The notes under the pieces are model-generated. The model was not told where the DNA came from and ran no database searches. It saw only the letters and a program-made list of their open reading frames with translations. A program made the position numbers and the translations under genes. Of a stretch of DNA of 38,642 nucleotides, positions 7,654 through 15,387 are shown one piece after another. Numbering within the stretch: position 1 is the stretch's first letter; each line of letters begins with the position of its first letter. This DNA comes from DASQFY01 sp036397815 (lineage in GTDB: Bacteria; Chloroflexota; Limnocylindria; QHBO01): the NCBI GenBank assembly GCA_036397815.1, contig DASWIE010000116.1:1-38642 (forward strand), in the 5' to 3' direction.

Positions 7654-8574
7654 ATGGGCGGTCACCCGATGTCCGACATCGCGATCGTTCCGGGCTCCGC
7701 TCATCCGGCGCTGGCCGCCGACGTCGCTCGGATCCTGGACGCACCGGTCGTACCGACCGCGCTCGAACGCTTCCCCGACGGTGAGCTGTCGGTGAGGCTG
7801 CTCGAGCCGGTTCGGGCCCTGTCAGCCGTCATCGTGCAGCCCACCGGGCCACCGGTGGACGCGAATCTTGTGGAGCTGCTGGCCCTGGCGGACGCCTGTC
7901 GTCGAGCTGCCGCAGCACGGGTCATCGCCGTAGTTCCATACGTCGGTTACGCTCGAGGTGATCGGCGGCACGGTCGTCGCGAGCCGATCATGGCCAGCCT
8001 CGCCGCACAGCTCCTGCAGACGGCCGGGGTGACGCATCTTCTAGCGGTCGACCTGCATGCGCCACAGATTGAGGGCTTCTTTCACATCCCCGTCGATGAC
8101 CTCAGCCCGTTTCCAAGCCTCCTGAACGCTGTCCGTCCCGACCTGCCGCCCGACGTGGTGATCGTGTCCCCCGACCTCGGGCGGCTCGGCCTCGCCACTC
8201 GGTACGCCGATGAGTTGCACACCGGTGTGGCCGTCGTGCACAAGCGTCGGCTGAGCGGTCGCCAGACCGAGTCGTTGCAAGTCGTCGGCGAGGTCCATGA
8301 TCGTCCATGCCTCATCGTCGACGACATGATCACCACCGGCGGAACCATCGCCGGATGCATCGAAGCGCTGCTCCGAGGCGGCGCCCGCCGCGAGATCCGC
8401 GTGGCGGCGACTCACGGCCTGTTCGTGCCTGGAGCTGACGAGCGACTCCGCCATGCCGGGGTCTGCCGGATCTGGGTGACCGACACGCTTCCGCAGCCCA
8501 CGTCCGAAGGCGACAAGGTTGTCGTGCCGGTTGCGCCCATGATCGCGACCGCGATCCGGCAGCTGCGGCCGTAG
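7654..8574 (+). CDS. prs: Ribose-phosphate pyrophosphokinase (PRPP synthetase)
   Basis: A 306-residue enzyme that transfers pyrophosphate from ATP to ribose-5-phosphate to make PRPP. Hallmarks are IVPGSAHPALA at the N-terminus, VVPYVGYARGDRR, the ribose-phosphate region VDLHAPQIEGFF, the catalytic flexible loop VVHKRRLSGRQTES, and the PRPP loop LIVDDMITTGGT. GAGGTGA at 7644-7650 is well placed for ATG 7654; ATG 7669 is a possible alternative. The conserved YARQDR sequence of housekeeping enzymes reads YARGDRR here, and the protein is slightly short, so this may be a second, condition-specific synthetase. It is divergent from a phosphoribosyltransferase and convergent with pncB, both PRPP users. 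Confidence 0.9.
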   Translation: MGGHPMSDIAIVPGSAHPALAADVARILDAPVVPTALERFPDGELSVRLLEPVRALSAVIVQPTGPPVDANLVELLALADACRRAAAARVIAVVPYVGYARGDRRHGRREPIMASLAAQLLQTAGVTHLLAVDLHAPQIEGFFHIPVDDLSPFPSLLNAVRPDLPPDVVIVSPDLGRLGLATRYADELHTGVAVVHKRRLSGRQTESLQVVGEVHDRPCLIVDDMITTGGTIAGCIEALLRGGARREIRVAATHGLFVPGADERLRHAGVCRIWVTDTLPQPTSEGDKVVVPVAPMIATAIRQLRP

Positions 8575-8751
8575 GCCGGCGGACATTTAACGGGAAGGCG
8601 TCCCCCGGTCACGCCGCCAGCGGCGCGCGCGGCTGGGCCATGGTCGGCTGGTCCCTCACCCGTCAACAAAGATGGACGACGAGCCAGGGCACGAGCCGGA
8701 CCCCCGGTTCCGGGTTCCCGCTGGGCTCCGGGTGCAGCCGCGCGTCCAGCG

Positions 8752-10089
8752 TCAGCGCACGCCCGATCGAACGAACGCCGCGAGCGACTGCAGCGTCGGC
8801 GAGATCTCCACCGCAACCGGCTTTGGGCCTACCAGCCGCAACGCCTGCGCAGGCAGACGCCCCAGATCGGCATCCAGGCGGTCACGTGCGGCGAAGACCG
8901 ACTCTGACCGCGCGTTGCGACGACGTCCGCCCTCCATCACCGGCACGAGCAACGGCACCATGCCACTCGGCGCAGGCTCCTGGTCCGATGCCAGCAGATC
9001 GGGACCGATGCGCTTCGGCCCAGCCGTTCGATAGACCTGCTTGGCACCCGGCTGGGTGGCCTTGCCCGGTGACAGCTTCATGACCGGCCGCCCGTCGTAC
9101 GCCACGAGCTTGTAGACGCTATCGAGGTATGGGGCATCGGCCGAAACACCCATCCGTGTTCCCACGCCATACGCGTCGATCGGGGCCGACCGCTGCCCCA
9201 GCCGCTCGATCTCATACTCGTCGAGGTTCCCGCTGGCGACGATCCGCACCTCCGGCAGCCCTGCCTCATCAAGCATCCGGCGGCTGGCGATCGACAGCTC
9301 GAGCAGATCGCCGCTATCGAGGCGGATGGCCAGCTGGCCGGCGAGGCGGCGCTGGCGGATGACTTCGATGGCGCGCGAAACCCCGGTCAGGGTGTCGTAG
9401 GTATCCACCAGGAACGTCACCCGCTCGGGGAAGTCCGCGGCGAATGCGGCGAACGCTTCGGTCTCGCTTGAGAATGCCTGCACGTAGGAGTGGGCCATGG
9501 TGCCGGTAGCTCGCAGGCCGTAGCGGCGCGCGGCGGCGGTATTGCTCGTGGCGGTGAAGCCCGCGATCGCCGACACGCGGGCGGCCTTCAGCCCCGCCTC
9601 CACGCCATGCGTGCGCCGGAACGAAAAGTCGATCAGATCCGCTCCGCCGGCCGCGATCCGACAGCGCGCCGCTTTGGTCGCAATCGCCGACTGGAAGGTG
9701 ATCTGGTTGAGGAGGTAGGTCTCGACCAGCTGCGCCTCGGCGATCGGGGCCGTGACCTCCACGATCGGCTCGTTGGCGAACACCACCGTGCCTTCGGGGA
9801 CCGCGCGCACACTGCCGGAGAAGCGGAGCCCGCGAAAGTGCTCGATCGCCTGATCGTCGAAGCCCAGCTCGGACAAAAAGTCCAGTTCATCGGGCTCGAA
9901 GTGAAACCCCTCGAGGAACATCACGCATTCGTCGACACCGGCGGCAACCACGAAGCCGCGTTCAGCCGGCAGGTGCCGCAGGAAGAGGCTGAAGGTCGCC
10001 TGCCCCGTCATGCCGTGGCGGAGGTAGCTGGCCGCCATCGTGAGCTCGTAGAGGTCGGTCGTCAGGCCGCCTGCGGGGCGATCGGTCAT
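8752..10089 (-). CDS. pncB: Nicotinate phosphoribosyltransferase
   Basis: A 445-residue enzyme of NAD salvage that joins nicotinate to PRPP with ATP hydrolysis, giving nicotinate mononucleotide. The sequence shows the diagnostic N-terminus GLTTDLYELTMAASYL, then DFSFRRTHGVEAGLKAAR, GTMAHSYVQAF, FLVDTYDTLTG, AIRLDSGDLLELS and the GVGTRMGVS loop. Length matches the family. ATG 10089 is preceded, on the minus strand, by GGAGG about ten bases upstream. The gene converges with the PRPP synthetase gene and is divergent from a universal stress gene across a repeat-rich intergenic region. The PRPP supply and the PRPP-using salvage step are therefore encoded side by side. Confidence 0.93.
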   Translation of the reverse strand: MTDRPAGGLTTDLYELTMAASYLRHGMTGQATFSLFLRHLPAERGFVVAAGVDECVMFLEGFHFEPDELDFLSELGFDDQAIEHFRGLRFSGSVRAVPEGTVVFANEPIVEVTAPIAEAQLVETYLLNQITFQSAIATKAARCRIAAGGADLIDFSFRRTHGVEAGLKAARVSAIAGFTATSNTAAARRYGLRATGTMAHSYVQAFSSETEAFAAFAADFPERVTFLVDTYDTLTGVSRAIEVIRQRRLAGQLAIRLDSGDLLELSIASRRMLDEAGLPEVRIVASGNLDEYEIERLGQRSAPIDAYGVGTRMGVSADAPYLDSVYKLVAYDGRPVMKLSPGKATQPGAKQVYRTAGPKRIGPDLLASDQEPAPSGMVPLLVPVMEGGRRRNARSESVFAARDRLDADLGRLPAQALRLVGPKPVAVEISPTLQSLAAFVRSGVR

Positions 10090-10475
10090 GGTCCGAAGTC
10101 CTCCACGTCTCTCAGCGTGTCGCGGCCGTCGAAACTGGTTCGTGCTGACGTCCCGTCCCCACAGAGGGACGGCCGCCAGCGCGTGGCGGCCGTTTCGCGC
10201 CTGCCGTTTCCGTTACCGGAGGACGGCGGTGGGCGACGGCGGGAGATACTCCCGCGACTCTAGCCTGCGCCGCTCGCTGCCGGCGGACCAGTGCCGATGC
10301 GCCCGTTCCGCGGGCCGTCCGGCGCTCGATGGCCAAGGCTGCAGCTACCGGTCGGCCCCGTCGGGACCTTTGGGCCCTCGGATCAGGCCGGACGGCTGTG
10401 GCGAGTGACGGGGACTAGATGGCTCCATGTATCGGCAGGCGATCGTGCAGCCCGCCGCGCGAAAGGAGAACTCCC
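10090..10475. promoter_or_regulatory. pncB/usp divergent intergenic region with hairpins
   Basis: This 386-base divergent region has no credible gene. It holds three strong inverted repeats: CCGTCCC/GGGACGG at 10153-10172 (6-base loop), CGGCCGCCA/TGGCGGCCG at 10170-10192 (5-base loop), and GCGGGAG/CTCCCGC at 10239-10255 (3-base loop). The first two share three bases, so as RNA they would compete. Both lie in the likely pncB leader. At 10363-10378, about 98 bases upstream of the usp start, GGGACC-TTT-GGGCCCT resembles a DosR/DevR-type box. Roles as attenuator or operator are inference. Confidence 0.45.
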
Positions 10476-11426
10476 ATGCGTATTCTCGTGGCCCTCGATG
10501 GATCGGACTCGTCGATCCAGGCGCGTGACCTTGTGGCGGGGCTGCCCTGGCCCGATGGGACCGCCATTCACCTCGTGACCGCCTACCAGGCGCCGATCGA
10601 CTGGAGCGGCGGCCCGGGCGCCGGAATGCCGTGGGTCGGCGATGCAGAAGACGCGCTCCGCGACGAGCTGGCGGCGGAACTCGAGCGGCTCGCGGAGCCG
10701 CTGACGAAGCACGCGTGGGAGGTCGAGCGGCGGGTCATCGAGGGCCGTCCGGCGACCGCCATCATCGACGCAGCGCGCGACTTTGGTACCGATCTCATCG
10801 CCATCGGCTCGCGCGGCCGCGGCCCGCTGACCAGCATGCTCCTCGGTTCGGTCTCGGCGGAGGTCGTTGACCAGGCGAGCTGCTCCGTGCTCGTCGCACG
10901 CGGCGAGCGGGTCTCGCGGCTGCTCGTCGCCACCGACGGGTCCGACGTTGCGCGGGCGATTCCCGACCTTCTCAGCACATGGGGTGTGTTCCGCGGCGTC
11001 GCCGCCGAGGCCTTCAGCGTCGCGCCGCCGCCGGAGCGAACCTTCGAGCTCGTCGCCGATGTCTACACGCTCGGCCGCTACGACTTCACCGAGGACCGCC
11101 AACAACTTCTCGATCGTCACCGCCGCTTCGCCGAGGAGATGGCGGAGCGGCTCGACGAACGTGGGATTCCGGCGACCTCCACCGTGCTGGCTGGAGATGC
11201 GGCGCACGAGATCATCGCTGCCGCGCGCCGTCGGGGCGTCGACCTCATCGTGACCGGTACGCGTGGCCTCCACGGCGTGGAGCGCGTCATCCTCGGCAGC
11301 GTGGCGCGCAACGTCCTGCTTCACGCGTCCTGCTCGGTGCTGGTTGTGCGCAACAGCATCCCGGCTCCCGGCCTGGTGGGCGATGCGGCCACTGCGGTTA
11401 CCCAGTCCGCTCCAGCGGCAGCCTGA
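10476..11426 (+). CDS. Tandem universal stress protein (UspA family)
   Basis: A 316-residue protein with two UspA domains (about 1-148 and 150-300). Each begins with a strand and Asp (ILVALDGSD, LLVATDGSD), and each has the ATP-binding G-x2-G-x9-G-S/T motif: GSRGRGPLTSMLLGS and GTRGLHGVERVILGS. It should therefore bind ATP in both halves, like mycobacterial tandem USPs linked to persistence and low-energy growth. ATG 10476 follows AAAGGAG at 10462-10468. The gene stands alone after a long intergenic region bearing a DosR-like box. Its closest relative in the window is the USP at 15.9 kb. Confidence 0.92.
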   Translation: MRILVALDGSDSSIQARDLVAGLPWPDGTAIHLVTAYQAPIDWSGGPGAGMPWVGDAEDALRDELAAELERLAEPLTKHAWEVERRVIEGRPATAIIDAARDFGTDLIAIGSRGRGPLTSMLLGSVSAEVVDQASCSVLVARGERVSRLLVATDGSDVARAIPDLLSTWGVFRGVAAEAFSVAPPPERTFELVADVYTLGRYDFTEDRQQLLDRHRRFAEEMAERLDERGIPATSTVLAGDAAHEIIAAARRRGVDLIVTGTRGLHGVERVILGSVARNVLLHASCSVLVVRNSIPAPGLVGDAATAVTQSAPAAA

Positions 11427-11728
11427 TGCGAATCGCAATCGTGCCAGGCAGGCGGTCCGGCGACGCGCCTGCCGCGCGGGATTAGAGCCGAACTGTCGCC
11501 TGCACGGGTCTCAACCTCACGGATGAGCTCGGCCCGCTGGTCGGTCAGCAGCCAGGCGTCAAGCCCGCCGGCCGCTAGTGCAGATCTCGGACCGCGGTCG
11601 ACCATGATCCGAGGATGGTCGTGTTCCACCTGCAACCCGCCCGGGGCGTACCGCGGAGAGTTCATCGCCCCACCCCGGGTGGCAGCAGCCTGAAGCGTCG
11701 AATCCTTCGCTCCGACATTCACCAACGC
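11427..11728. other. Intergenic with possible gene fragment
   Basis: A 302-base gap between two universal stress genes. On the minus strand, about 11665 down to 11470, there is a coding-like stretch that includes GGLQVEHDHPRIMVDRGP and LDAWLLTDQRAELIREVE. It loosely resembles the first part of a metallo-beta-lactamase-fold hydrolase. It has no HxHxDH motif and no strong start, and no 3' continuation is evident. I regard it as a likely gene remnant, low confidence. Confidence 0.3.
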
Positions 11729-12235
11729 TCACGCCGCCGTACGCCCGTGCGTGATGAGCACCCGGCAGGGCGCGTGGAGGATGACATGCCCGCAGACACA
11801 GCCCGCGTTCTTCCATCCGCGCCACTGGGCGTCGCCAATGACGATCGCATCTGCCCGGCTGGCGATGGCCGCGCGCAGGATGGCATCGGCCGGATCACCC
11901 ATGACGATTCTGCCCTCCGCCTCAATCCCGCGCCGGCGGGCGCGACCGAGCAGCGCGTCCAGGCGCTTCTGGTGCGAGTCGTCGGTGATGGCTTGGGGCG
12001 CGACGATGGCGAGGACCAACAGACGTGCGCCCGCCATCTCCGCGAGCTCGATCGCTCGCGCGTCGACATCGCTTGAGTCGTCGCTCAGGTCGGTGGCGAC
12101 CAGCATCCGCTGTCCCAGGTGGTCGACCAGCGGCTGGCGACAGATGTGGGGCAGCCCCTTCTCGTGCACCCACACCTCGCGGCGTTGCAGCCCACGGCTG
12201 GCCGCCCTCCCAGAACGGGTCTCCATGCTCCTCAT
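11729..12235 (-). CDS. Single-domain universal stress protein, degenerate ATP motif
   Basis: A 168-residue protein with an Arg-rich N-terminal extension of about 40 residues and one UspA domain (about 42-165). The domain begins RMLVATDLSDDSSDVDARA, continues through ARLLVLAIVAPQA, and ends HAPCRVLITHG. The ATP-binding G-x2-G-x9-GS motif of the tandem USPs is replaced by GDAQWRGWKNAGCVCGH, so nucleotide binding may be lost or altered. Start ATG 12235 is supported by GGGAGG five bases upstream; a longer reading to 12427 lacks such support. It is transcribed towards the tandem USP gene. Confidence 0.8.
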   Translation of the reverse strand: MRSMETRSGRAASRGLQRREVWVHEKGLPHICRQPLVDHLGQRMLVATDLSDDSSDVDARAIELAEMAGARLLVLAIVAPQAITDDSHQKRLDALLGRARRRGIEAEGRIVMGDPADAILRAAIASRADAIVIGDAQWRGWKNAGCVCGHVILHAPCRVLITHGRTAA

Positions 12236-12388
12236 CTCGGCCTCCCATCGTTCCCCAACAGACGATGCCCGACCGCACGCGCCGGAGCCAGTGCCGAGCG
12301 GCCCGTACCAGGAGGAACTCCGGCACCAGCGTGGCGGAATCGCTGCGCTGCCTGCCGCTGGGCTTGATCGCAGGCCTAACGACTCTTC

Positions 12389-12410
12389 CAGAACCGGACT
12401 CTTGGTTCTG
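12389..12410. repeat. Inverted repeat upstream of usp
   Basis: CAGAACC and GGTTCTG form a 7-bp stem with an 8-base loop, about 155-175 bases upstream of the start of the minus-strand universal stress gene and about 95 bases past the stop of the baeRF-like gene, which is also on the minus strand. It could be a terminator for the upstream gene or an operator; the sequence does not decide. Confidence 0.3.
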
Positions 12411-12503
12411 CGGCCGGTTCGGGCCACTGCGCGACCCGAGCCCCACGACGTTGCGCCCGGCCTGCGCCTACGCGCTGGATCCGCTGCGCCTGGGTTGAGC
12501 CGC

Positions 12504-13112
12504 TCAGTCCTGCTCTGGGTCGGTCCGACCGACGCTCGGCGGGTTCTTCTCGAGCACCCTGCGGGGCCCGGTTATCCCACCGGACCGAGTCAGCGGCAGC
12601 TCGCCGCTCCACCGATACGCGCCCACCGTCCGGCGGCGACGATCCAGGCCGAGGCGCTGCCGCAGGCGCGCGGCCAACTGGCGGGGTGTGAGCGGCATGG
12701 AGTGCAGCACCATGATGCTGGGCGGTGAGGGCCGTCGCGCGGTCTGCCGCCTGAGTAGCGTGGCCAGCCGTTCGCCAACCGTCCCCGTGCCGAGGACCTC
12801 GATCTGGTCGTCATCGCCCAGCCGATCGGCCACGGCGTCCAGGAAGGCTCGGAGGTGCTCGTTACGCCGGCGCTCCGCGTCATCCTGCCCGCGGCCCGAA
12901 CCACCGTGGCGGACTAGCGGGTCGTGGCGGACGTGCGCCGTACCACGCACGTGGGGCGGGAGGTTCGAGTCGAGCTTCTCGGTCACGACCCGACCGCGCC
13001 AGCGCAGGATCCGGGCAAGCTTGCTGTCGATCCACACCAGGGCATAGCCCGTCTCGCCGGGTACGGCTTGCTCTCGCACCCGAGGCAGGACCGCGTCGCG
13101 ATTCTCGGCCAT
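12504..13112 (-). CDS. baeRF/eRF1-like domain protein
   Basis: About 202 residues resembling the bacterial archaeo-eukaryotic release-factor-like (baeRF) group. The sequence shows a first strand pair YALVWIDSKLARILRW, then HVRHDPLVRHGGSGRG followed by a charged helix RRRNEHLRAFLDAVADRL, and IEVLGTGTVGERLATLLRR. The group is related to translation release and ribosome-rescue factors, but function in bacteria is not established. It ends in a basic and proline-rich tail (about 150-202). The start is unclear: ATG 13112 is used, ATG 13154 is the alternative, and neither has a strong ribosome site. It precedes the single-domain USP gene on the same strand. Confidence 0.65.
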   Translation of the reverse strand: MAENRDAVLPRVREQAVPGETGYALVWIDSKLARILRWRGRVVTEKLDSNLPPHVRGTAHVRHDPLVRHGGSGRGQDDAERRRNEHLRAFLDAVADRLGDDDQIEVLGTGTVGERLATLLRRQTARRPSPPSIMVLHSMPLTPRQLAARLRQRLGLDRRRRTVGAYRWSGELPLTRSGGITGPRRVLEKNPPSVGRTDPEQD

Positions 13113-13637
13113 GCCAGCAGGCTGTCGGCTGCATCGATCGAGCGCAAGGGTCATGTGGACCCGATCTGGCTGCCGATTGGACCATGACCCGCGCGTTGGT
13201 GACCTTCAGCCCGCCGCTGCGCGACCATGCGCCCTAGCATCTGTCGGCTGCGACGGCCACCTTCAGGCTGGAGGTGGCGCCCGATGCGCAACCCGAACGC
13301 GCTCCGACAGTCCGTCCGCGCGTTGGTCACGCTGGTCTGCATGGTGTTGTCGTCATCGCGGTCAGCTGCACCGCCCCGGGGACGCAGGAGACCGTCATCC
13401 ACGAAACGACCCGGAGAGATCTTCGTCCACCTATCCCTTAGGGTCTGCCCTTTCGAGCGTTCCTTCCGGATTTCGGCTTCCGACCTCTCTGGGTCGAGCG
13501 CATGATGCGGCGCGCACCAAGCGGCCGCACGGGTCAAAGGTCATCTTCGATACGAGCCAGTCGGCCCGAACTGCCATCCGTTTCGCTGTAGAGCCGGTCA
13601 GCGGGTCCGAGACCGGCTCTACGCGGGCCGCGGATGG
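13113..13637. other. Intergenic, repeats only
   Basis: A 525-base gap without a credible gene; open frames here have no ribosome sites or family features. GGGTCATG (13148-13155) and CATGACCC (13183-13190) form an 8-bp inverted repeat just upstream of the baeRF-like gene. The left arm is itself part of GGGTC-ATGTG-GACCC. The rest shows nothing I can name, apart from the hairpin at 13588-13622. Confidence 0.45.
13588..13622 (-). terminator. Terminator-like hairpin
   Basis: A perfect 11-bp stem, GTAGAGCCGGT with ACCGGCTCTAC, encloses a 13-base loop 16 bases past the stop of the minus-strand membrane protein gene at 13638. There is no T-run, so it is an intrinsic terminator only by position and stem strength. 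Confidence 0.45.
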
Positions 13638-13958
13638 TCAGGCCGCCCGCGGCCGTAGAAGCCTGCCTCTCCTCGTCCCATACCAAGTTGCCAGCACGGC
13701 CAGGATGCCAGCGACGAGCCCACCGAGCAGCGCCTCGTCGAACGACAGACCGTCGATGTTCGGCTGCAGCTCCGCCTCCGTCGCCCACCCAAACCAGACC
13801 TCGCTGGTGAACAGGCCCGCGACGAAGTAGGTCGCTGCGGCGATGAGCCACAGCCAGCGGGTCGTCACCCTCCCAACCACCAGCTGGGCTATGGCGCCGA
13901 AGCCGAGAGACATGACGATGAGCAGCCCCAGGCCCTGGAGTCCGAGATCCCACTGCAT
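13638..13958 (-). CDS. Small membrane protein, GlsB/YeaQ-like paralogue A
   Basis: A 106-residue membrane protein with about three hydrophobic segments: LGLLIVMSLGFGAIAQLVV, WLWLIAAATYFVAGLF and ALLGGLVAGILAVLATW. The FGAIAQ motif and overall layout match the protein at 14799, so the two are paralogues and recall the GlsB/YeaQ/YmgE family of stress-linked transglycosylase-associated membrane proteins. ATG 13958 has GGAGG seven bases upstream, which rules out the longer frame. Function is unknown. Confidence 0.72.
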   Translation of the reverse strand: MQWDLGLQGLGLLIVMSLGFGAIAQLVVGRVTTRWLWLIAAATYFVAGLFTSEVWFGWATEAELQPNIDGLSFDEALLGGLVAGILAVLATWYGTRRGRLLRPRAA

Positions 13959-14247
13959 TTCGCCACCTCCTTTCTGCGGACTTGTCAGCCGGCCGTCCGC
14001 ACTTGCCATCGTCTGCGACGGGTCGGGAGCAGCGGTAGAGCCACATAGCTCGATATCGCCGAGCCAATACGCCCGAATTGTTCTCGCCCGCAACTACGCC
14101 GTGTATCGCTTCCTCGGCTGGCTGGTCGAGGAAGCACGAGGTGGCGAGCAGCTCACGGCGAGAACATGGAGTGGCCGACGTCCTTGTCGAGCTGAGGTGC
14201 CCGAGCGGTCGGAGCCAGCCAACCCGTCGATCGGTCATAGTGCGGCC

Positions 14248-14466
14248 ATGAATGGACGAGTGGCGCTGGGAATCCTTGGCGGAGGCATAGTCGGATTCGC
14301 CACCGGGGCGGTTGTCTACATTCTCGTGAATCCAATGCTGGAGGACGCGTCGGGTTGGGTCCGGGAAACCCAGGGCCTGCTTTGGAACCTCGTTCCGTTC
14401 CTTACCGTTCTGGGCGCCTTGGTCGGAGGACTGCTGCTGAACCGGTCGAAGAGGCCCCGGCCGTAG
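14248..14466 (+). CDS. Small two-helix membrane protein, hypothetical
   Basis: A 72-residue protein with two hydrophobic helices (ALGILGGGIVGFATGAVVYIL and LVPFLTVLGALVGGLLL) and a basic tail (NRSKRPRP). I do not recognise it. No ribosome site precedes ATG 14248, but CATAGT at 14236-14241 would make a -10 element about seven bases before the ATG, compatible with a leaderless transcript. It lies between two paralogous membrane proteins in the stress island. Confidence 0.5.
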   Translation: MNGRVALGILGGGIVGFATGAVVYILVNPMLEDASGWVRETQGLLWNLVPFLTVLGALVGGLLLNRSKRPRP

Positions 14467-14798
14467 CCCCTCCTCGTACTTGACAGCCAGATCGAGCGGA
14501 TCGCGCTTCGGGCCGCAGCTGCCGTTCCCGCACTCCAGCCAGGTCGAGGGCGAGCTCCCGAACAGCAGGACAAACGGCGGCAGATCGACCAGGCGCCCGA
14601 GGTCGAGTGCGCGTTCACTGACCGCTGCCCGTCGCCCCAACCGGGAGTGATCGTTCCATCACGTCCCAGCAGAGCCGAAAGGACCGATCGGTGCCGAATG
14701 GCAGCCTCAAAGGCGACCGATGGCACTTGAGGCGGGTTGCCAGGATGCGCCAAGGTCGAAGCGGTCGACGATTTTGCACCACGAGGAGGTTTGGAGCA
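14467..14798. other. Intergenic with possible coding remnant
   Basis: A 332-base gap. On the minus strand from about 14640 to 14440 an open frame reads like real protein (ALDLGRLVDLPPFVLLFG, then TWLECGNGSCGPKRDPLD), but it has no ribosome site and then runs on opposite the small membrane gene at 14248. I do not recognise the family. It may be a gene remnant. The promoter for the gene at 14799 should also be here; I cannot place it. Confidence 0.25.
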
Positions 14799-15125
14799 AT
14801 GCTCGAATTGTTCGGCTGGAACGTTGGGATGACCTTGTTCGAGACGATCGTGCTCGTCCTTGGCGCCCTGGTCTTTGGCGCAATCGCGCAGTACATCGGC
14901 CGGACCACCATCGGCTATGAGTGGATCTTCACCGCAGCGGCAGCTCTTGTCGGCGGCTGGCTCGGCAGTGAGGCGTTCGGTACGGTGAGCACCTGGGGAC
15001 CGGCCATTGAGGGGCTGTATGTCCTGCCGGCATTGATCGGCGGATTCGTCCTCGGCGGCGTGGTGGACGTGGTGGCCCGCCTATGGACGGGCGGCGCCTA
15101 CATCGTGGAGCCACGGCCCATCTAG
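14799..15125 (+). CDS. Small membrane protein, GlsB/YeaQ-like paralogue B
   Basis: A 108-residue membrane protein with about three transmembrane segments (ETIVLVLGALVFGAIAQYI, WIFTAAAALVGGWLG and VLPALIGGFVLGGVVDVV). The VFGAIAQYIGRTTIG segment, the Gly-rich second helix and the position of the third helix match paralogue A on the opposite strand. The layout recalls the GlsB/YeaQ/YmgE family. GAGGAGG at 14783-14789 supports ATG 14799. Role unknown; the neighbourhood suggests envelope stress. Confidence 0.72.
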   Translation: MLELFGWNVGMTLFETIVLVLGALVFGAIAQYIGRTTIGYEWIFTAAAALVGGWLGSEAFGTVSTWGPAIEGLYVLPALIGGFVLGGVVDVVARLWTGGAYIVEPRPI

Positions 15126-15255
15126 GACCGAAGTAAGCCCGATTCCTCGCGGCGGCCGCTCCGGCGACCGCCGCGACTTCGCCTGCCCAATCGTCCTTCG
15201 GCCGCTCACCAGCGTCGCCCCCGGGAACGAGCTGCCGGTCGTGACGAGCGCACGC

Positions 15256-15321
15256 CCATCGGTCCCGCCCAGGATCTGCTCGTCTGGTCGCCGCGTGGGT
15301 GCCATCGGTCCCGGCCGATGG
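15256..15321. repeat. Direct and inverted repeats upstream of the GNAT operon
   Basis: CCATCGGTCCCG occurs at 15256-15267 and again at 15302-15313, 46 bases apart. The second copy is the left arm of a perfect 7-bp inverted repeat, CCATCGG and CCGATGG (15302-15321, 6-base loop). They lie 67-132 bases upstream of the GNAT start in a 262-base gap, a natural place for operator sites of this operon. No regulator is known. Confidence 0.4.
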
Positions 15322-15387
15322 TGACGAACGGCCCTGCCCCACGGATGGGGTTGCAGCGACTATCAGGGCGGACGAAGAGGCCAACCA

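Noticed and set aside
7459..7704. N-terminal extension of the phosphoribosyltransferase
   Set aside because: The extra 82 residues are unlike the family, Arg/Gly rich, and overlap the PRPP synthetase start.
8575..8751. Terminator between prs and pncB
   Set aside because: Only short 5-bp stems are present, not enough to call.
10090..10150. CTGAGA in the pncB leader as a TPP riboswitch
   Set aside because: The rest of the TPP aptamer, including the CCTGAT element, is absent.
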